From: Clostridia bacterium
GTDB taxonomy: Bacteria > Bacillota > Clostridia > Oscillospirales > CAG-272
Reading direction: 5' to 3'
DNA length: 64,000 nucleotides
Assembly: GCA_017451915.1 (NCBI GenBank)
Contig: JAFTNJ010000003.1
Location: 17,249 to 81,248, forward strand
Below, one piece after another: positions 24,155 to 31,811 of the stretch. The notes under the pieces are model-generated. The model saw nothing but the letters and a program-made list of their open reading frames with translations, was not told the origin of the DNA and searched no databases. Position 1 is the first letter of the stretch, and each line of letters starts with the position of its first letter. A program made the translations under genes and the position numbers.

Positions 24155-24825
24155 CAGGCGTAAAACTCCTTGCCGTTATCAAGGCACAGGCATCCCAATT
24201 TACCTCCCTCGGATGCGCCGCAATCCAGGAAGATACTGCCCTCGCCCCGCTCGATTTTTCCGCTTCCCGTGGGAACGTGACCCACAATTATCGTGGCATT
24301 CTCCAGCAATGCATAGGAAGGATCCAGAGGCTCGGAGAAAAAGTCCTCGGGCAGGTAGTCCTCAAGATCGGAGTCGGGCTCGTAATCGGCAATGCCCGCG
24401 TGAACCAGCACGTAACGCTTGCCGCCGACCCGAAGATCCTCAAACAGGGTCAGATCCTCCAGATACTCCAGCACACCCTCGCGGGCATCATTATCCAGGG
24501 CACGGAAGGCCTCCAGGGTCACCTGGCCGCCGTCCTGCACCCAAGCCGTCATGTCGGCAATATATTCGGGATCGGGCGAGGCTCCGCTCTTGAGCATCTT
24601 GTCAAAGCCTGCCAGCATCCGTGCCGCCAGGTAGTCGTGCTCGCCGGCAATGCAGTAAACGTTGAGGCGCACCGAGAGATCCTCGATCAGCTCCATGCAC
24701 TCCTCACCGTAGTCTAACAGATCTCCGAGAATATACAGAACGTCCTCCTCCTTGAATTGGATCTGGGAGAGGATGGACAAAAATTTTTGATAGCTTCCGT
24801 GAATATCGGACATTACGTAGGTCAT
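24154..24825 (-). CDS. Metallophosphoesterase (Ser/Thr protein phosphatase-like)
   Basis: A 223-residue calcineurin-like phosphoesterase. Metal-binding motifs are in order: YVMSDIHGSY (DxH), YILGDLLDYG (GDxxDxG), IAGEHDY in the GNHD position, LVHAGIAD and the closing IIVGHVPTG. The small size resembles PrpA/ApaH-type phosphatases that act on phosphoproteins or dinucleoside polyphosphates. The GNHD motif reads GEHD here, a notable change. The gene is coupled to rlmD by a one-base overlap and follows the nif3-like gene by 15 bases. Confidence 0.88.
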   Translation of the reverse strand: MTYVMSDIHGSYQKFLSILSQIQFKEEDVLYILGDLLDYGEECMELIEDLSVRLNVYCIAGEHDYLAARMLAGFDKMLKSGASPDPEYIADMTAWVQDGGQVTLEAFRALDNDAREGVLEYLEDLTLFEDLRVGGKRYVLVHAGIADYEPDSDLEDYLPEDFFSEPLDPSYALLENATIIVGHVPTGSGKIERGEGSIFLDCGASEGGKLGCLCLDNGKEFYA

Positions 24826-24840
24826 AACGTTGCTCCTTTT

Positions 24841-25608
24841 TTAAATGCATTTTACGGGATTGCTGTTGGTAACGATAACGGTTGCATCGGGAATCGCCTC
24901 CAGAACCAGCTCCCGAATCCGCTCGCAAACGGCGTTCTCGGTATGAAAATGCCCGGCGGCAATGAGATTCATTCCACGCTCGGGGGCATCCGTGAGCTGA
25001 TTGTGCTTTAGTTCCCCCGTAACGTAGGTATCGGCACCGGCCTTGGCGGCGGCGTTCACGTCACTCGATCCGCTCCCGCCCAACAGCGCAACCCGACAGA
25101 CCTCCCGTCCCGCATCGGAATACTGCAGACCGTTGGCCCCGGTGATCTCCTTGACAAAATGTGCAAAGGCGTCCAAAGTCATGGGAGACGGGAGGGTGCC
25201 AATGCGTCCGATGGTCTCTCCGTTCTCCCCAAAGGGCACCACGTCACGCAGGCCGAGAGCGTTGGCGAAGACGTCGTTTACGCCGCCCTCCACTGCGTCC
25301 AGGCGCGTATGGAAGCTCATGGCGGTGATCCCCGCCGACAGCAGAGTGATCACTTTTTTAGCCACGGGATCCCCCGGATGCAGGGCCCGCAAAGGCGAGA
25401 AGATGAGGGGATGATGGGAAACGATCAGATCGTAGCCCCCTTGTACGGCCTCGTCGATCACGGCGGCTGTAATATCCAACGCGATCAGAACCTTTTTTAC
25501 CTCAACCTGCGGGTTGGCACAGCACATCAGGCCGTCGTTGTCCCAGTCACAGGAGAGCGCGGGCGGAATCTTCTCATTCAAAAATGCGTAAAGCTGTTGC
25601 ACGTTCAT
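24841..25608 (-). CDS. Nif3-like dinuclear metal center protein
   Basis: A 255-residue Nif3/DUF34 family protein. The markers are WDNDGLMCC, VSHHPLIFSPLRAL (the metal-binding HH pair), SFHTRLDAVEGGVND and the C-terminal GHFHTEN. The family forms hexamers with two metal ions per subunit; some members act on GTP cyclohydrolase-related substrates but the general role is not settled. The ATG at 25606-25608 overlaps the trmK stop in ATGA, the usual arrangement of these two genes in Firmicutes. No extra central domain is present. Confidence 0.92.
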   Translation of the reverse strand: MNVQQLYAFLNEKIPPALSCDWDNDGLMCCANPQVEVKKVLIALDITAAVIDEAVQGGYDLIVSHHPLIFSPLRALHPGDPVAKKVITLLSAGITAMSFHTRLDAVEGGVNDVFANALGLRDVVPFGENGETIGRIGTLPSPMTLDAFAHFVKEITGANGLQYSDAGREVCRVALLGGSGSSDVNAAAKAGADTYVTGELKHNQLTDAPERGMNLIAAGHFHTENAVCERIRELVLEAIPDATVIVTNSNPVKCI

Positions 25609-26300
25609 GATTCTAATTTCTCCAATCGTTGGGTTAATACTTGAAGCATTCGTTGCTCCTCGGCGGTGTCCGCCGTTTGGGACCGCGCCTTCCCCTGCAA
25701 AACCTTTTCCAGCACCGTGCGCTCGTGACGCACGAAGTCGGCAAACAGGGGCGGGTTGGTTTCTATATTCCATCTGCCCAAAAGCAGTTCTTCTTCATTG
25801 TACGCCGTGTTTTTTCCACAATAAACGGCGTGGACGGTTTGGTAGATCTTTCCGCTCCGACTCAAGCCCTCCCCAAGGATGGCAAAGCCGTGACTCACCA
25901 GATACTGCCGCAGGATCGCGGCGCGGGACATGGGCTGAAGAATCAGACCGATCCCCGGATTCCTGACCCAAGGCGCCTCATCCAGGATCTTGACGATCAG
26001 CTCACCACCCATGCCAAAGATCATAACGTCGTCGGGAGCGAACTCCTCAACACCGTGCAAGCCGTCGGTCAATCGGGTGCCAATGGCGCCCTCCAATCCG
26101 GCGGCGGCAATGTGCTCTCTGGCACTCTGCAAGGGACCTTGATTAATGTCACAGGCAAGGGCCGCGGAGCAGATCCCGCGGTGGACAAGATAGATGGGAA
26201 GATAGGCGTGGTCGGTGCCAACGTCAACGCAACGGCCTCCCGGTTTGAGAAAGGGGACCGCGCTGAGTAAGCGGGCGTCGGGCTGAATGATGGTGGTCAC
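25605..26300 (-). CDS. trmK: tRNA (adenine-N1)-methyltransferase TrmK
   Basis: A 231-residue class I SAM methyltransferase of the TrmK family, which makes m1A22 in tRNA. Markers are the SAM-binding CVDVGTDHAYLPIYL, the paired ACDINQGPLQSAREH, and the characteristic VMIFGMGGELI and LQPMSRAAILRQYL. A C-terminal coiled-coil-like segment (residues about 190-231) is typical. It is the first gene of a four-gene operon: trmK, nif3-like, phosphatase, rlmD. The start is the ATG at 26300 behind AAGGAGAATC. Confidence 0.93.
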   Translation of the reverse strand: MTTIIQPDARLLSAVPFLKPGGRCVDVGTDHAYLPIYLVHRGICSAALACDINQGPLQSAREHIAAAGLEGAIGTRLTDGLHGVEEFAPDDVMIFGMGGELIVKILDEAPWVRNPGIGLILQPMSRAAILRQYLVSHGFAILGEGLSRSGKIYQTVHAVYCGKNTAYNEEELLLGRWNIETNPPLFADFVRHERTVLEKVLQGKARSQTADTAEEQRMLQVLTQRLEKLES

Positions 26301-26347
26301 GGAAGATTCTCCTTTTCGTAAGCGATCAAAATAGTGGGAAATAGAAA

Positions 26348-26371
26348 CAAAGGCAGACTTTCGCCTGCCTG
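26348..26371 (-). terminator. Probable terminator after the DUF1858 gene
   Basis: A short AGGCAG...CTGCCT hairpin with a TTTGTTTC tract on the minus strand, 11 bases past the DUF1858 stop. Confidence 0.5.
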
Positions 26372-26381
26372 TGTATCTTTT

Positions 26382-26585
26382 TTACTTTTTGGATGCCAGG
26401 AAGCTGTTGATCTGCTCGATCAGCGCATCGGCGTCGGTACCGTGAACGGCGCAAGCGTCCTCAATGGACTCACCGCGAGAGGCGGGGCATCCAAGGCAGT
26501 GCATGCCAATGGCGAAGAAAAATTGCGCGGTTTCGGGATCAAAATCCAAAACGTCGCCAATGATGGTCTTTTTGGTAACGGTCAT
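26382..26585 (-). CDS. DUF1858 domain-containing small protein
   Basis: A 67-residue protein matching DUF1858: DVLDFDPETAQFFFAIGMHCLGCPAS, with a conserved CxxC, and a second Cys region SIEDACAVHG. Such proteins are found with hybrid-cluster or iron-sulfur enzymes and are thought to act in redox chemistry, but their role is unproven. The MTVTKKT start at 26585 sits well after a perfect sigma-A promoter; the longer frame covers that promoter and is not used. Confidence 0.88.
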   Translation of the reverse strand: MTVTKKTIIGDVLDFDPETAQFFFAIGMHCLGCPASRGESIEDACAVHGTDADALIEQINSFLASKK

Positions 26586-26639
26586 TTGTTCTTTGTCCTT
26601 TCTATACATATTTGGCCGAGGGATCGGCACTCTACCGAT

Positions 26640-26668
26640 ATTATACCCCAAAACCCTTCCTCTGTCAA
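26640..26668 (-). promoter_or_regulatory. Sigma-A promoter for the DUF1858 gene
   Basis: Perfect TTGACA (26668-26663) and TATAAT (26645-26640) on the minus strand with a 17-bp spacer. Confidence 0.85.
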
Positions 26669-26733
26669 TGCGTAAAAGCATTTTTTTCATGAAATTCCAA
26701 AGAAAAAAGGACGGGAAATCTATTGGGTTTCTC

Positions 26734-26762
26734 TTGACAATTCCCGTGGAACCTGCTATAAT
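26734..26762 (+). promoter_or_regulatory. Sigma-A promoter for the holB operon
   Basis: Perfect TTGACA (26734-26739) and TATAAT (26757-26762), 17-bp spacer. It is divergent from the DUF1858 promoter. Confidence 0.88.
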
Positions 26763-26807
26763 TAAAGTGGTATTAAATTGCCATAGAACGGCAGAAAGGG
26801 GCTACGA

Positions 26808-27845
26808 GTGAAACAGGCGTTTACCGACGTGATCGGCAACCGGGCGTTGCGACAAAAGCTTTTTACCGATATTACCCAAAGCAAGCTCTCCCACGCCTAC
26901 ATTCTGGAGGGTGCCGCCGGCACCGGAAAGCATATGCTCGCCCTGCGGATTGCCGCCGCTCTTGCCTGTGAAAACTCTACCCGCGACGAGATTCCCCTGC
27001 CCTGTATGCAATGCCCCTCTTGCCGCAAGATCCTCTCGGGGAACTCCCCCGACGTGATCTTTATCAACCGCAAGGAAAAGGCAACCCTGGGTGTGGAAGT
27101 GATCCGCGAGTTGAAGAACGACGTTTTTATTGCCCCCAACGATCTGGACACCAAGATCTATCTTTTGGAGGACGCGCACCTGATGACCACGCAGGCGCAG
27201 AACGCGTTTCTTCTGACCCTGGAGGAGCCCCCGGCCTACGTTCTCTTTCTCCTGCTTTGCGAAAGTGCCACGCCGCTGCTGGAAACCATTCGCAGTCGCG
27301 CTCCGGTGCTTCGCACCGAGCCCTTACCTACGGAGGAGATGCGGATGCACCTCTGCCGCACCCGGGAGGACGCCGCCGCTCTGGCCAAGGCCAATCCTCG
27401 GGAGCTGGACGAGATCCTGGTTTCGGCCAACGGCTCCATGGGCCGTGCCATTACCCTGCTTCACGCCACGGCGAGAAAGCCGATTCTGGCGCGCCGAGAG
27501 CAAGCGCGGGAATTTATTTCCCTGCTTTCCGGCAGTCGCAACAGTCAACGGCTGATGCGCTTTTTGACTCACGCAACCCAGCAAAAGCGAGAGGAGTTGG
27601 TGGGACTGATGGGCGTTTTGCTCCTTTGTTTGCGCGACCTTCTGCTCTCCAAGCAGACCGAGCAGGCTCCCCTTTGCTTCTTTGCCGATCGGGAGGAAGC
27701 CCTCAACCTTGCCTATACCTTTACCACGCCGGAGCTGCTTCGGCTATGTGATCTGGTCACCGAAGCCTGTGACCGTCTTCAAAAAAATGCCAACGTCCGC
27801 CTGACCCTCCTCTCCTTAGCGGCAGGGGCCGGCTTGTTACAATAA
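26808..27845 (+). CDS. holB: DNA polymerase III subunit delta'-like (clamp loader)
   Basis: A 345-residue AAA+ clamp-loader protein. EGAAGTGKHMLALRIA is the P-loop near residue 35, four Cys in PCMQCPSCRKI form the zinc module, IYLLEDAHLMT is Walker B and LLTLEEPP plus IRSRA follow as in delta' and tau. It should act in loading the sliding clamp. Translation starts at GTG (26808-26810) after GAAAGGGG. The SRC motif of functional delta' is varied (TIRSRAP), which is common for this subunit. The ricT gene follows, a frequent order in Firmicutes. Confidence 0.9.
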   Translation: MKQAFTDVIGNRALRQKLFTDITQSKLSHAYILEGAAGTGKHMLALRIAAALACENSTRDEIPLPCMQCPSCRKILSGNSPDVIFINRKEKATLGVEVIRELKNDVFIAPNDLDTKIYLLEDAHLMTTQAQNAFLLTLEEPPAYVLFLLLCESATPLLETIRSRAPVLRTEPLPTEEMRMHLCRTREDAAALAKANPRELDEILVSANGSMGRAITLLHATARKPILARREQAREFISLLSGSRNSQRLMRFLTHATQQKREELVGLMGVLLLCLRDLLLSKQTEQAPLCFFADREEALNLAYTFTTPELLRLCDLVTEACDRLQKNANVRLTLLSLAAGAGLLQ

Positions 27846-27887
27846 CACCCGCAACACGCGGAGACAGAAAGGATTTCCCGGTTCAAT

Positions 27888-29369
27888 ATGGAAAACAACC
27901 AAAACAATCACTCCAGCGGCGAGCAACAAAAAAAGCATCCCGCAAATGAGGGCGGCAACCACCGCAACCGCCGCCGTCATTCCCATAACCGCCATCACCG
28001 TCCCAAGACCAACGACGGCGAAAAAGCGGCAAGCTCCTCCGGCGGTACCATGGACAAGTCCTTCTTTACCCCGGGAGAAGCCAAAACGGCACCCCAGGAG
28101 GCACCTCACGGAGAAAAGAAGCAAAATACCAACCAAGGTCAAAATCAGAACAATCAAAATAATAATCAAAGCAAAAAGAACAAGCCCAACAACAACGAAA
28201 AGCCAAAGGAGAGCAAGGACAAGAACCGCAACCATTCGCGGAACCGCGGCCGTCATCACCGCGCTCCCGAGCACTCTCCCTACAATCCCTACGAGGAGGT
28301 ACGCCCCGAGGAGCTTTCCCTGGAGGAGCTGCGCGCTCGCATCGTGGTGAAATCTGCGGGGGAGGACAGCGCAAAGCCAGCACCGGAGCCCCTTTCCCCG
28401 GTCCTCATCACCGATCTTCCCACCGAGGAAACCGACGCCGAGCCGCTGAACGTGGATCACATTTTGAACCCCACCGCCACCGAGGAGGAGCCGGTTACCA
28501 AAACGGAGGTGGTTGGTATTCGCTTCCGCACCAGCGGAAAGATGTACTATTTTGACCCCCGTGGTCTGCAGATCAAAAAGGGCGAGCAAGCCATTGTGGA
28601 AACGGCAAGAGGCGCTGAGTTTGGAGACGTTTGTATGGGCAATACCATGATCAACGCCGCCAAGATCGTGTCTCCTCTGCGCCCCGTGCTTCGCGTAGCC
28701 ACCCCCGAGGATATTCGACACGATGCCGAAAACCGGGAAAAGGAAAAGCAGGCGCTGGCCACTTGCCAGGAGCGCATCCATGCGCACAAGCTGGAAATGA
28801 AGCTGATCGACGTGCAGTACGCCTTTGACAATTCCAAGCTCCTGTTCTACTTTACCGCGGACGGAAGAATCGACTTCCGCGATCTGGTTAAGGATCTGGC
28901 ATCGGTCTTCCGTACCCGTATTGAGCTGCGACAGATCGGTATTCGTGACGAGGCAAAGATCCTTGGTGGTCTGGGTGCCTGCGGACGTCCGCTGTGCTGC
29001 TCCACCTTCCTGCCGGACTTTGCCCAGGTTTCCATTAAAATGGCAAAGGATCAAAACCTATCTCTCAATTCCGCAAAAATTTCCGGCGTGTGCGGCAGAC
29101 TGATGTGCTGTCTGCGCTATGAATCCGAGGTCTATGCCGAGGAGATCCGTTTGACTCCCGGTCACGACACCGTGGTAAAAACCGAGGACGGCATTGGCAC
29201 GGTGATCTCCTCCAATCCCTTGGCCGGCACCATCCGCGTGATCCTGAAGGACTCTCCCGATACCCCCGCAAAGCAGTATCACCGCTCGGCGGTCACCGTA
29301 ATTGGAAAGAATAGCCGGGAAAATCACGGCGGAAAATCGGATTCCAAGGAACAAACCGAAAAAAAATAA
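27888..29369 (+). CDS. ricT: PSP1-domain protein RicT (YaaT, stage 0 sporulation) with a long N-terminal extension
   Basis: A 493-residue protein. Residues 208-480 carry the PSP1 domain (VVGIRFRTSGKMYYF), with the Cys-rich signature GACGRPLCCS and SGVCGRLMCCLRYE that binds iron-sulfur clusters in the RicA-RicF-RicT complex. In Bacillus this complex helps RNase Y mature mRNAs and is needed for sporulation and competence. The first ~200 residues are an Asn/His/Lys/Arg-rich disordered extension, roughly doubling the usual ~275 residues. The gene follows holB by 42 bases, as is normal. Confidence 0.9.
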   Translation: MENNQNNHSSGEQQKKHPANEGGNHRNRRRHSHNRHHRPKTNDGEKAASSSGGTMDKSFFTPGEAKTAPQEAPHGEKKQNTNQGQNQNNQNNNQSKKNKPNNNEKPKESKDKNRNHSRNRGRHHRAPEHSPYNPYEEVRPEELSLEELRARIVVKSAGEDSAKPAPEPLSPVLITDLPTEETDAEPLNVDHILNPTATEEEPVTKTEVVGIRFRTSGKMYYFDPRGLQIKKGEQAIVETARGAEFGDVCMGNTMINAAKIVSPLRPVLRVATPEDIRHDAENREKEKQALATCQERIHAHKLEMKLIDVQYAFDNSKLLFYFTADGRIDFRDLVKDLASVFRTRIELRQIGIRDEAKILGGLGACGRPLCCSTFLPDFAQVSIKMAKDQNLSLNSAKISGVCGRLMCCLRYESEVYAEEIRLTPGHDTVVKTEDGIGTVISSNPLAGTIRVILKDSPDTPAKQYHRSAVTVIGKNSRENHGGKSDSKEQTEKK

Positions 29370-29409
29370 GACATTTACGATAAATTTTCAATTTTTTTCG
29401 AAAAAACAG

Positions 29410-29437
29410 TTGCAAAAATCGAAAAATATGATACAAT
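29410..29437 (+). promoter_or_regulatory. Promoter for the ferredoxin gene
   Basis: TTGCAA (29410-29415) and TACAAT (29432-29437) with a 16-bp spacer; AGGAGG at 29455-29460 follows. Confidence 0.65.
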
Positions 29438-29469
29438 ATAGGTATCACAAAAATAGGAGGTATAAGACG

Positions 29470-29640
29470 ATGGCATATAAGATTACTGATGATTGCGTAT
29501 CCTGCGGTGCTTGCGTTGATGCTTGCCCTCTGGAAGCCATTTCCGAAGGTGATGGAAAGTATGTGATTGATCCCGACAAGTGTGCCGGCTGCGGCGCTTG
29601 TGCTGACGCTTGCCCTGTGGGTGCTCCCGTAGAGGCATAA
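29470..29640 (+). CDS. 2[4Fe-4S] ferredoxin
   Basis: A 56-residue clostridial-type ferredoxin with two complete cluster motifs, CVSCGACVDACP and CAGCGACADACP. It carries low-potential electrons in anaerobes, for example for pyruvate:ferredoxin oxidoreductase and hydrogenase. The ATG at 29470 follows AGGAGG by 9 bases; the longer in-frame upstream stretch is not coding-like. It has its own promoter and probably its own terminator, fitting high expression. Confidence 0.96.
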   Translation: MAYKITDDCVSCGACVDACPLEAISEGDGKYVIDPDKCAGCGACADACPVGAPVEA

Positions 29641-29660
29641 TTACATCTCCATCCAAAACA

Positions 29661-29706
29661 AGGGCGAAGCAGGCGACCGTATGATCACTCGCTTCGCCCT
29701 GCCTTT
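29661..29706 (+). terminator. Probable terminator after ferredoxin
   Basis: A 10-bp stem (AGGGCGAAGC with complement) and a 20-base loop, followed by a short T-rich run (CTTTATT). The T tract is weak. Confidence 0.55.
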
Positions 29707-29730
29707 ATTCAAGAAAGGACGCTTGGTTTC

Positions 29731-30546
29731 ATGTCTCTCCCCCATCTTCTTCCCGACGAGCGGATCGACCGCGTGAATGAGGATCTTTCCCTGATCCAAA
29801 AAAAGCAGGGATTGACCTATGGCACCGATGCCTTCCTGCTCGCCGCCTACATCCGTCCCCAACCGCGCGGCATTGCCGTGGAGCTTGGCAGCGGCACCGG
29901 AATCGTCTCCTTTTTGATGGCGTCCAAAAACAAAGCCGCCGGGGTGTATGCGGTGGAGATCCAGGAGTCCTTTGCTGAGCTGATCGCACGGAATGCGGAA
30001 ATCAACGGTCTTAACGAGCGGGTGACTCCCCTTTGTGCCGATCTGCGCGAGCTTTCTCCTGCGCAATTTGGCAAGGAGGTGGATCTGGTCTTTTCCAATC
30101 CCCCATATATGAAATGCGACACGGGAAAGCGAAATCTTCACGATGAAAAATTCATCGCCCGTCACGAGGTGTTTGGCGGCATTGCCGACTTTTGCGCCTG
30201 CGCGGGACGGTTGCTCCGCTTTGGAGGTCGCTTCGTATGCGTTTGGCGTCCCGATCGACTGACCGAGCTCCTGGCCGCCATGCGTGACGCCGCTCTGGAG
30301 CCCAAGCGAATGACACTGGTCCACGCCGACGCCCAAAGTGAACCCTGCGCGGTCCTGATCGAAGCCGTCAAAGGCGGCATTCCCTCTCTGCGCGTGACTC
30401 CGCCCTTATTGCTCTACCAACCTCGGGAGGTCGGGCAAAGCTCCCGCGTCCTCACCCCACAGGCGCAAGATATTTATCAGCATTGCATATTTTCGGGCAT
30501 CTTTGATCCCGATGAAAATAGAAAACCAGTAAGAAAGGAACCCTAA
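29731..30546 (+). CDS. tRNA1(Val) adenine-N6-methyltransferase TrmN6-like
   Basis: A 271-residue class I SAM methyltransferase. VELGSGTGIVSFLM is the SAM loop, YAVEIQESFAELIARNA follows, and LVFSNPPYMK is the catalytic NPPY used by N6-adenine methyltransferases. The N-terminal LSLIQKKQGLTYGTDAFLLA segment is typical of TrmN6 (YfiC). The expected product is m6A37 in tRNA-Val. AGAAAGGACG precedes the ATG. It heads a run with a small TM protein and a TtcA-like gene. Confidence 0.88.
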   Translation: MSLPHLLPDERIDRVNEDLSLIQKKQGLTYGTDAFLLAAYIRPQPRGIAVELGSGTGIVSFLMASKNKAAGVYAVEIQESFAELIARNAEINGLNERVTPLCADLRELSPAQFGKEVDLVFSNPPYMKCDTGKRNLHDEKFIARHEVFGGIADFCACAGRLLRFGGRFVCVWRPDRLTELLAAMRDAALEPKRMTLVHADAQSEPCAVLIEAVKGGIPSLRVTPPLLLYQPREVGQSSRVLTPQAQDIYQHCIFSGIFDPDENRKPVRKEP

Positions 30547-30549
30547 ACT

Positions 30550-30750
30550 ATGAAAAAAAGTGTAAAAATTGCTCTTGGTGTCAGCACCGCCATTCTCGCA
30601 ACCGCTGCCGTTGCCGAAATCGTTTATCAGCTGAAGTCCATTAAGAAGATCCTGGCCAACGCCGAGGTAGACGAAGTAGAGCTGGATGACCTCTTTGATG
30701 AAGAAATTGCCGCGGAAGAAGCCTTTGCGGAGCTTTCGGACGCAGAATAA
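30550..30750 (+). CDS. Small single-TM protein with acidic C-terminus
   Basis: A 66-residue protein: a basic start (MKKSVKIA), one hydrophobic helix at about residues 6-26, and an acidic tail (DEVELDDLFDEEIAAEEAF). No family is recognised. It begins 4 bases after the methyltransferase stop with AAGAAAGGAAC as ribosome binding site, so it is real and co-translated. The acidic cytoplasmic tail could bind a basic partner. Confidence 0.75.
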   Translation: MKKSVKIALGVSTAILATAAVAEIVYQLKSIKKILANAEVDEVELDDLFDEEIAAEEAFAELSDAE

Positions 30751-30780
30751 TCCAAAGGAACTGCCATTGGCAGAGAACGT

Positions 30781-31545
30781 ATGGAACACATCAAACGTAT
30801 TTTAAGCTTTACAAGACGGGCGCTTGACGACTACGGTATGATAGCGCCCGGAGATAAGATTGCCGTCGGGGTCTCCGCTGGAAAGGATTCCCTGACGCTT
30901 CTTTGCGCTATGGCCGAGCTGCGCCGTTTTTATCCGATCCCCTTTGAACTGATCGCCATTACCATTGACATGGGCTTTGAGGGGGCTGATTTCTCTCCCA
31001 TTGCAAAACTGTGCGAGGAGCTGGACGTTCCCTATCACGTCATTCCCACCGAGATCTCCAAGATCATTTTTGACGTGCGGAAGGAAAAAAATCCCTGCTC
31101 TCTTTGCGCAAAGATGCGCCGCGGTGCGCTGCACAACGCCGCAAAAGAACTGGGATGCAACACGGTAGCCCTGGGTCACCATTTTGATGACGCGGTGGAA
31201 ACCTTTATGCTCAATCTCTTTTTTGAAGGTCGCATTGGATGCTTCTCCCCCGTCACCTATCTGTCCCGTGTGGGGATCAAGCTGATCCGCCCCATGCTCT
31301 ACATGCCCGAAAAGGACGTGCGCTACTTTGCCAACAAGGTGGAGCTCCCGGTGGTAAAATCCTCCTGCCCCGCCGACGGCAACACCCAGCGGGAGGAAAT
31401 GAAGCAGCTTCTTGCCACGCTGGAAAAAAAGCACGACGGTCTACGCTATCGCATCTTTGGTGCCATGCAACGGGGAGAGATCGACGGATTTCGCGAGATC
31501 TCGCCCATGAAAGGATTCAAGGCGTACAAGGAAGAGGAAGAGTAA
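30781..31545 (+). CDS. TtcA-like tRNA thiolation protein (PP-loop ATPase)
   Basis: A 254-residue N-type ATP pyrophosphatase. The PP-loop VSAGKDS is at 31-37, C106-x2-C109 (NPCSLC) and C196 (SSCPAD) match the iron-sulfur and thiolation Cys of TtcA, which makes 2-thiocytidine at position 32 of tRNA. LGHHFDDAVETF also fits. Clostridial paralogues exist, so the exact tRNA target is not certain. It lies 30 bases downstream of the small TM gene and is probably in the same operon as trmN6. Confidence 0.88.
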   Translation: MEHIKRILSFTRRALDDYGMIAPGDKIAVGVSAGKDSLTLLCAMAELRRFYPIPFELIAITIDMGFEGADFSPIAKLCEELDVPYHVIPTEISKIIFDVRKEKNPCSLCAKMRRGALHNAAKELGCNTVALGHHFDDAVETFMLNLFFEGRIGCFSPVTYLSRVGIKLIRPMLYMPEKDVRYFANKVELPVVKSSCPADGNTQREEMKQLLATLEKKHDGLRYRIFGAMQRGEIDGFREISPMKGFKAYKEEEE

Positions 31546-31589
31546 ATTCATCTTATGGATCGCCGATTGGATCGTGCGGATTCCTTATC

Positions 31590-31780
31590 CACTTTTCTTT
31601 TTGACACCAAAGGCGCAAAAAGAAAAGTTCACAAAAGAAAAACGCCGTAAGGGATTTTCGCCCTCTGCGGAGGGCGAGGAGGGCTACGCGCCCTCCACCG
31701 CGCCACCTTTTGAAAAAGGTGGACGAAAACTTTCACATAGGGTTTGTGCCAATTTTTTAGTTTGACGAAAACTTTCACAG
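31590..31780. repeat. Interspersed non-coding repeat-like element
   Basis: The 266-bp gap between the ttcA-like and ygiQ-like genes holds this palindrome-rich stretch. It has hairpins CGCCCTC...GAGGGCG and CCACCTTTT...AAAAGGTGG. A 16-bp direct repeat, GACGAAAACTTTCACA, occurs at 31722-31737 and 31764-31779. It has no coding potential and resembles short interspersed repeats common in gut Clostridia. Confidence 0.6.
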
Positions 31781-31811
31781 CAATTAGCGTTATTACTTAC
31801 AAGGAGCAATT

